From the NCBI GenBank assembly GCA_936940865.1, contig CAKZJB010000006.1, forward strand, positions 1 to 64,000: a DNA stretch of 64,000 bases, read 5' to 3'. Numbering within the stretch: the stretch's first letter is position 1; every line of letters begins with the position of its first letter. The position numbers and the translations under genes were made by a program. The stretch is from an uncultured Asticcacaulis sp. (GTDB lineage Bacteria; Pseudomonadota; Alphaproteobacteria; Caulobacterales; Caulobacteraceae). Positions 60,102-64,000 of this stretch are shown piece by piece. Under the pieces are notes generated by a model that worked only from the letters and a program-made list of their open reading frames with translations, made no database searches and was not told the DNA's origin.

Positions 60102-61651
60102 TGGCCGACGCCCCCAAGATGAATTCGGTCGGCCGCCCGACGGCCCCCGCGATCGATGTCGAGACGACCTCGTTCAAGTCGCTGCTCGGCGGGCGCGGCC
60201 TGCTGCAGGACGAGAAGCTGATCTTCGAATGGGACGACTATTCGCGCACCGGCGTCGATTTCGCCGATATTGCCATCGATGCGTCCGACCTCGACGGCCT
60301 GATCCGCGATGACCTCAGCCTGCCCGGCCTGACCGAGCCGGAGGCTGTGCGCCACTATGTGCGCCTGTCGCAGAAGAACCACGCCATCGACCTGGCGCTC
60401 TATCCGCTGGGGTCGTGCACCATGAAGCACAATCCGCGCCTCAACGAAAAGATGGCGCGCCTGCCGGGCCTGGGCGACATCCACCCGCTGCAGCCGGTTT
60501 CGACCGTGCAGGGGGCGCTGCGCCTGATGGACAGCCTGGCGCACTGGCTGAAGACCCTGACCGGCATGCCGGCCGTGGCGCTGACGCCGAAGGCCGGCGC
60601 CAATGGTGAGCTGTGCGGGCTTCTGGCCATCAAGGCGGCGCATGAAGCCAAGGGGCAGGGGCACCGCCGCACCGTGCTGGTGCCGTCGTCTGCGCACGGC
60701 ACCAACCCGGCGACCGCGGCCTTTGTCGGCTATACGGTGCGTGAAATCGCGCAAACCGCTGATGGCCGTGTGGACCTCGAAGACCTGAAGAGCAAGATCG
60801 ACGACGGCATCGCCGCCATCATGCTGACCAACCCCAATACCTGCGGGCTGTTCGAGCGCGACATCATCGCCATCGCCGACGCCATCCACGCCGCGGGCGC
60901 CTATTTCTACTGCGACGGCGCCAATTTCAACGCCATCGTCGGCCGCGTCCGCCCGGGCGACCTGGGCGTCGACGCCATGCACATCAACCTGCACAAGACA
61001 TTCTCGACGCCGCACGGCGGCGGCGGTCCGGGCGCCGGTCCGGTGGTGCTGTCCGAAGCGTTGGCACCTTACGCGCCGCGTCCCTGGGTCGTGGCGGGGG
61101 AGAGCGGTCTTGTCCTCGAAGAGCACGGCGAAGACGCGTCGCAGGCCAATTTCGGCCGCATGTGCGCCTTCCACGGCCAGATGGGCATGTATATCCGCGC
61201 CCTGACCTACATGCTGAGCCATGGCTCGGATGGCCTGCGCCAGGTCGCCGAGGACGCGGTGCTCAACGCCAACTACATCAAGGCGTCTCTGTCCGACGTC
61301 ATGAGCGTGCCCTTCCCCGAAGGGCCGTGCATGCACGAGGCCCTGTTCGACGACCGCTGGCTGGAAAACACCGGCGTGACCACGCTCGACTTCGCCAAGG
61401 CGATGATCGACGAAGGCTTCCATCCGATGACCATGTACTTCCCGTTGGTCGTGCACGGCGCCATGCTGATCGAACCGACCGAGACCGAGTCCAAGGCCGA
61501 ACTCGACCGCTTCGTCGCCGTGCTTAAGGCTCTGGCCGAGGCGGCGCTCAAGGGCGACGTCAACCGCTTCAAGGGCGCGCCGTATCTTGCGCCGGCCAAG
61601 CGTCTCGACGAGACCCGCGCCGCCCGCCAGCCCCGTTTGACCTACGGCTGA
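60101..61651 (+). CDS. gcvPB: Glycine dehydrogenase (decarboxylating) subunit 2
   Basis: A 516-residue beta subunit carrying the PLP lysine in NLHKTFSTPHGGGGPGAG. Other family features are LYPLGSCTMKHNPRLNE, LTPKAGANGELCGLL, SSAHGTNPATAAFVGY, and MTMYFPLVVHGAMLIEPTETE. With gcvPA it decarboxylates glycine and loads the H protein. The start is supported by AAGGAGG seven bases upstream and by the one-base overlap with gcvPA. The gcv operon ends here. A repeat copy (locus I) follows. Confidence 0.97.
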   Translation: MADAPKMNSVGRPTAPAIDVETTSFKSLLGGRGLLQDEKLIFEWDDYSRTGVDFADIAIDASDLDGLIRDDLSLPGLTEPEAVRHYVRLSQKNHAIDLALYPLGSCTMKHNPRLNEKMARLPGLGDIHPLQPVSTVQGALRLMDSLAHWLKTLTGMPAVALTPKAGANGELCGLLAIKAAHEAKGQGHRRTVLVPSSAHGTNPATAAFVGYTVREIAQTADGRVDLEDLKSKIDDGIAAIMLTNPNTCGLFERDIIAIADAIHAAGAYFYCDGANFNAIVGRVRPGDLGVDAMHINLHKTFSTPHGGGGPGAGPVVLSEALAPYAPRPWVVAGESGLVLEEHGEDASQANFGRMCAFHGQMGMYIRALTYMLSHGSDGLRQVAEDAVLNANYIKASLSDVMSVPFPEGPCMHEALFDDRWLENTGVTTLDFAKAMIDEGFHPMTMYFPLVVHGAMLIEPTETESKAELDRFVAVLKALAEAALKGDVNRFKGAPYLAPAKRLDETRAARQPRLTYG

Positions 61652-61658
61652 TTTTGCA

Positions 61659-61688
61659 CCTTCCCGTCGCCTTGGCGATGGGGAGGCG
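61659..61688. repeat. Intergenic palindromic repeat, locus I (short copy)
   Basis: CTTCCCGTCGCC-ttGGCGATGGGGAG, a variant hairpin immediately after the gcvPB stop. It probably serves as the operon's end structure. Confidence 0.6.
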
Positions 61689-61757
61689 CAACGGCGCGCC
61701 CATCGCTTTTTTGCAGGCCGTTCCCATATCATCGGCACGGCTGTCGGCGGAGGTGAC

Positions 61758-62114
61758 ATGACGATCGTCTTCAAAATCATCATGATGATCGCGGGCGCCG
61801 TGCTGATGGCCCTGGGCCTGGCCATTTCGCCGTTGCCGGGGCCTCTGGGCCTGCCTGTCATGCTGGTCGGGCTGGTCCTGCTACTGCGCAGTTCGACCTG
61901 GGTGAAGCGCCAATTCGTCCGCCTTGTGCACAAGCATCCCAAGTGGCTGGGGCCATTGCGCTCCCTGATGCGGCCACGCGCCAGGTTCGTCGCCATCCTG
62001 TGGCGCTTCATGCTGCGCGCCGAGGGCCTGGCGCTAAAGCCGCGCAACAGCATCCTGCGTCGAATCCGCCGGTTTTTCCGTCGCCGTCGTCACGCCCCTC
62101 CGGCGCCAGCCTGA
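61758..62114 (+). CDS. Small membrane protein, PGPGW-type (copy 1)
   Basis: A 118-residue protein with two hydrophobic helices (residues about 5-45: IAGAVLMALGLAISPLPGPLGLPVMLVGLVLLL) separated by a PLPGP turn, then RSSTWVKRQFVRLVHKHPKW and a strongly basic C terminus (RRIRRFFRRRRH). This pattern resembles the putative-transmembrane PGPGW family. The second copy lies 276 bases downstream. The function is unknown. The C-terminal basic part is probably cytoplasmic and could bind membrane phospholipid or nucleic acid. Confidence 0.75.
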   Translation: MTIVFKIIMMIAGAVLMALGLAISPLPGPLGLPVMLVGLVLLLRSSTWVKRQFVRLVHKHPKWLGPLRSLMRPRARFVAILWRFMLRAEGLALKPRNSILRRIRRFFRRRRHAPPAPA

Positions 62115-62390
62115 GATTATCGAAACACAGAGTGATCGCGTTTTGTTCGCGCGCATATGGCGTTTTTCCACAGATGCCCCTATGTCGGAACCGCGTCGCA
62201 ACGCCTTTGATTTTCTGCATTCGCGGGGCGGGGTGACCTTACGAAAATTAAATTTCGTCCATCTTCATTCTGTATTCAGCCTGCGCCCTTACAATGTCGA
62301 AATGCGTCTCCATATGGGGGAGACAGGCAGGGTTAAAGACGCTTCGTCTGAACGTCAATCAGGGGCGGCAAGGGGCCCATCGGAAAGTCA

Positions 62391-62813
62391 ATGTCGAGTG
62401 AACACGGCACATCGCTGATCCCGCACAAGTCGCATGGCTCGCGCCTGCGGTCGATGAAGCGTACTTTCAAGCGCTTCACGAAAAAGGCGCTGGGCTGGGT
62501 GCTGATGGCGCTCGGCTTCGTGCTGATCGCCGCCGGTTTCGTGCTGATCATCATTCCGGGCCATTACTTCCTGATCGTCGCCGGGCTGATCCTTGTGCTG
62601 CGCAACGCCTTCTGGGCGCGCCGCCAGTTCATCCATCTCAAGCGCCGCCACCCCAACTGGATCATGCCGATCCGCAAGCTCCTGCGCCGCAATCCGCAGA
62701 TCCTGTCGGTGATGTGGCAGCAGACCCTGCGCGTCGAACGCCTGATCATCCGCAGGGGCAGCCACCTCAAGCTCTTCCGCCGCCGGTTTTTTCGTAAAGC
62801 GCGGCCGGCCTGA
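62391..62813 (+). CDS. Small membrane protein, PGPGW-type (copy 2)
   Basis: A 140-residue paralogue of the preceding small protein. After a basic leader (MSSEHGTSLIPHKSHGSRLR) come two helices around a IIPGHYF turn (GWVLMALGFVLIAAGFVLIIIPG), then LRNAFWARRQFIHLKRRHPNWIMP and RRRFFRKARPA. The shared order of LLR-x-FW/TW-x-RRQF, HPxW-P and the Arg-rich tail shows common descent. A clear terminator follows, so it ends a transcript. The intervening 276 bases have an imperfect dyad ACGAAA-ATTAAA-TTTCGT and no gene. Confidence 0.78.
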   Translation: MSSEHGTSLIPHKSHGSRLRSMKRTFKRFTKKALGWVLMALGFVLIAAGFVLIIIPGHYFLIVAGLILVLRNAFWARRQFIHLKRRHPNWIMPIRKLLRRNPQILSVMWQQTLRVERLIIRRGSHLKLFRRRFFRKARPA

Positions 62814-62842
62814 ACCCGTCCGCGATCCGCAAGATTTGAAAA

Positions 62843-62877
62843 CGCCCGCCGAATGATCCGGCGGGCATTTTTGTTTT
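62843..62877 (+). terminator. Rho-independent terminator after copy 2
   Basis: GCCCGCCG and CGGCGGGC form an eight-pair stem with a seven-base loop, followed by ATTTTTGTTTTT. Confidence 0.93.
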
Positions 62878-62921
62878 TCCTCTCCCTGATGATAGTCTGA
62901 CGGGAAGGCGAGGGGGAAACG

Positions 62922-63119
62922 ATGACCGCAGGCGACACACGCTATCTGATTGAGACGGTGAAGGCTGCCACGCCCTGGCATGTCTTCCTGACGCAGATGG
63001 GTTTGGCAGACAAGCTGATGGTCCTGGCCGCGCTGGCGCGGCTTGCCGTGTCCCACCGGGGACAGCCGGCACAAAAAAGCCCGGGGCGCAAACCCCGGGC
63101 CTTTGTCTTTTCGCACTGA
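62922..63119 (+). CDS. Possible small protein ending in the atp terminator
   Basis: A 65-residue ORF with a good ribosome-binding site (GAGGGGG six bases upstream) beginning MTAGDTRYLIETVKAAT. The first 45 residues look protein-like, but the last 20 run through the atp operon terminator hairpin (SPGRKPRAFVFSH), so the 3' end is doubtful. I do not recognise it. Confidence 0.3.
   Translation: MTAGDTRYLIETVKAATPWHVFLTQMGLADKLMVLAALARLAVSHRGQPAQKSPGRKPRAFVFSH
63073..63100 (-). terminator. Rho-independent terminator of the atp F0 genes
   Basis: On the minus strand GCCCGGGG and CCCCGGGC surround TTTGCG and are followed by six T residues. It lies 27 bases past the atpF stop. Confidence 0.92.
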
Positions 63120-63126
63120 CGGTCGC

Positions 63127-63621
63127 TTACGAGAAGCGGCCCGGCAGTTGATCGATGGCGGTGTCGACGGCCTTGTCGGCGCCGAGGCCGGCGGTGCGCT
63201 CGACCAGGATGCTTTCGGCCAGCTGCGACGCCAGGTCGGCGGCGGCCGCCTTGACGTCGGCGGCGGCGCGGGCTTCGGCCTGGGCGATCTTGCGTTCGGC
63301 CAGTTCCTCGCGGCGCTTGATCGAATCGGCCAGCTTGGCGCGGGCTTCTTCGGTCAGGCGCTGGGCTTCTTCCTCGGCCAGGGCGATGATCTCCTTGGCC
63401 TTCTTTTCGGCGGCCTGGCGCTGCGCCTTGATCGAGTTCAACAGCTCGGTCGCTTCCTGACGGATGCGGACGGCTTCGTCGAGCTCGGCGCGAACGGCCT
63501 TGCCGGTTTCACCCAGGGACCGCCAGAGATTGGCGGGAACCTTGGCAAAGACCAGGATCAGCAGGAAAATGACCAGACCGGCATGTACCCAGAATTCGGC
63601 ATCGTGCATAAATTCGGGCAT
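63127..63621 (-). CDS. atpF: ATP synthase F0 subunit b
   Basis: A 164-residue protein with one N-terminal transmembrane helix (FWVHAGLVIFLLILVFAKVP) and a long charged coiled coil typical of the peripheral stalk b subunit (AEKKAKEIIALAEEEAQRLTEEARAKL). It pairs with b' to connect F0 to F1. It is 4 bases after the b' gene and ends the operon. Confidence 0.95.
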   Translation of the reverse strand: MPEFMHDAEFWVHAGLVIFLLILVFAKVPANLWRSLGETGKAVRAELDEAVRIRQEATELLNSIKAQRQAAEKKAKEIIALAEEEAQRLTEEARAKLADSIKRREELAERKIAQAEARAAADVKAAAADLASQLAESILVERTAGLGADKAVDTAIDQLPGRFS

Positions 63622-63625
63622 GGTC

Positions 63626-64000
63626 TTACACCTTGTTGAAGGCGGACTTGAGCGCCGCCTGGGTGGGAGCCTTGCCGGTCAGCTTGGCGACGAGGGCGGA
63701 AGCCGTGTCCGAAGCGATGTCGCGGACGTGGCTCATGGCCTCGTCGCGCGCCGCCTTGATGCGGGCTTCGGCTTCACCGAGGCGCGCATTCAGCTTGACG
63801 TCTTCCGCGGCTTGCGCAGCGGCGATTTCGGCGTTCGACCGGGCGATGGCGTCCTGGGCCAGCTTCTTGGCCGCCGCGTGGGCAGCGGCCGTTTCGGCTT
63901 CGGCTTCGCGCGCCTGGGCTTCGGCTTCGTCGCGGATGGCGCGGGCGTTGGCCAGGTCTTCGGCGATCGTCGAGCCGCGCTTGTCGATCACCTTGCGCAG
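63626..64000 (-). CDS. ATP synthase F0 subunit b', 5' end outside window
   Basis: The 124 C-terminal residues of a second b-type subunit are visible. The membrane helix lies outside the window. The visible part begins LRKVIDKRGSTIAEDLANAR and is a continuous Ala/Glu-rich coiled coil (REAEAETAAAHAAAKKLAQD). The track starts it at an internal GTG codon. The true start is further right. Separate b and b' genes are usual in alphaproteobacteria. Confidence 0.92.
   Translation of the reverse strand: MRKVIDKRGSTIAEDLANARAIRDEAEAQAREAEAETAAAHAAAKKLAQDAIARSNAEIAAAQAAEDVKLNARLGEAEARIKAARDEAMSHVRDIASDTASALVAKLTGKAPTQAALKSAFNKV

Noticed and set aside
59825-62053. 742-residue minus-strand ORF
   Set aside because: It is antisense to gcvPA, gcvPB and the PGPGW protein. 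Shadow frame.

Overview
The window is GC-rich, densely packed DNA from an alphaproteobacterium, most probably a member of the Caulobacterales (Caulobacter/Asticcacaulis type). The basis is a divK-pleD pair whose proteins closely match my memory of Caulobacter DivK and PleD, an alphaproteobacterial infA-maf-RNase G-like-yacG-tRNA cluster, separate F0 b and b' subunits, an ATP12 chaperone, an alpha-type tRNA-His with no encoded G-1, and a large TonB-dependent receptor with TonB/ExbB/ExbD. Species cannot be fixed from sequence alone. Most of the window is chromosomal core. I see no phage, plasmid, transposase gene or CRISPR array.

Layout. 0-5 kb: end of a CBS-like signalling protein, histidine phosphatase, HIT protein, then crcB-rluC and HAD phosphatase-ATP12, two translationally coupled pairs. 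5-11 kb: Mpo1-like protein, FemAB-like acyltransferase, exported M20 peptidase, a coupled APC permease/Rieske oxygenase pair, RidA. 11-15 kb: divK-pleD, a multipass membrane protein that overlaps the end of pleD, rpmG. 15-21 kb: exported protein, RNase R, EamA transporter, DUF1003 protein. 21-27 kb: secreted GH11 xylanase with an upstream XylR/LacI-like operator, a compact aspartate kinase-homoserine dehydrogenase fusion without ACT domains, YjbR, RlmJ, several small envelope proteins. 27-33.7 kb: tRNA-Thr, murA cluster, beta-barrel protein, infA-maf-RNase G-like-yacG, tRNA-Phe.

33.7-38.5 kb is the energy-transduction block: a long non-coding leader, exbB-exbD-tonB, a second tonB paralogue, and an M48 lipoprotein protease. 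38.6-44 kb: tRNA-His, ThiO-like oxidase, lytic transglycosylase behind a perfect CtrA box, sfsA and a cinA-like gene with overlapping divergent start codons, M28 peptidase, tRNA-Leu. 44-50 kb: exported S9 peptidase and a TonB-dependent receptor, which together with the exbBD/tonB block fit peptide or polymer scavenging at the outer membrane. 50-53 kb: phoH, a structured-RNA candidate (possibly 6S RNA), gamma-carbonic anhydrase, rnhA and ispH. 53-62 kb: exported protein, argS, NYN-domain protein, then the complete glycine cleavage operon gcvT-gcvH-gcvPA-gcvPB behind a tandem glycine riboswitch. 62-64 kb: two paralogous small membrane proteins and the end of the atp F0 genes.

The most pervasive unexplained feature is a family of palindromic intergenic repeats built on CTCCCCAT/ATGGGGAG hairpins, present at nine loci, sometimes as large inverted pairs, once inside the gcv operon and once supplying the end of a coding sequence. 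Other points for a second look are the ACT-less AK-HSD fusion, the duplicated 3' end of tRNA-Phe, the RNA candidate upstream of phoH, the CtrA and XylR-like boxes, and the permease-Rieske pair.
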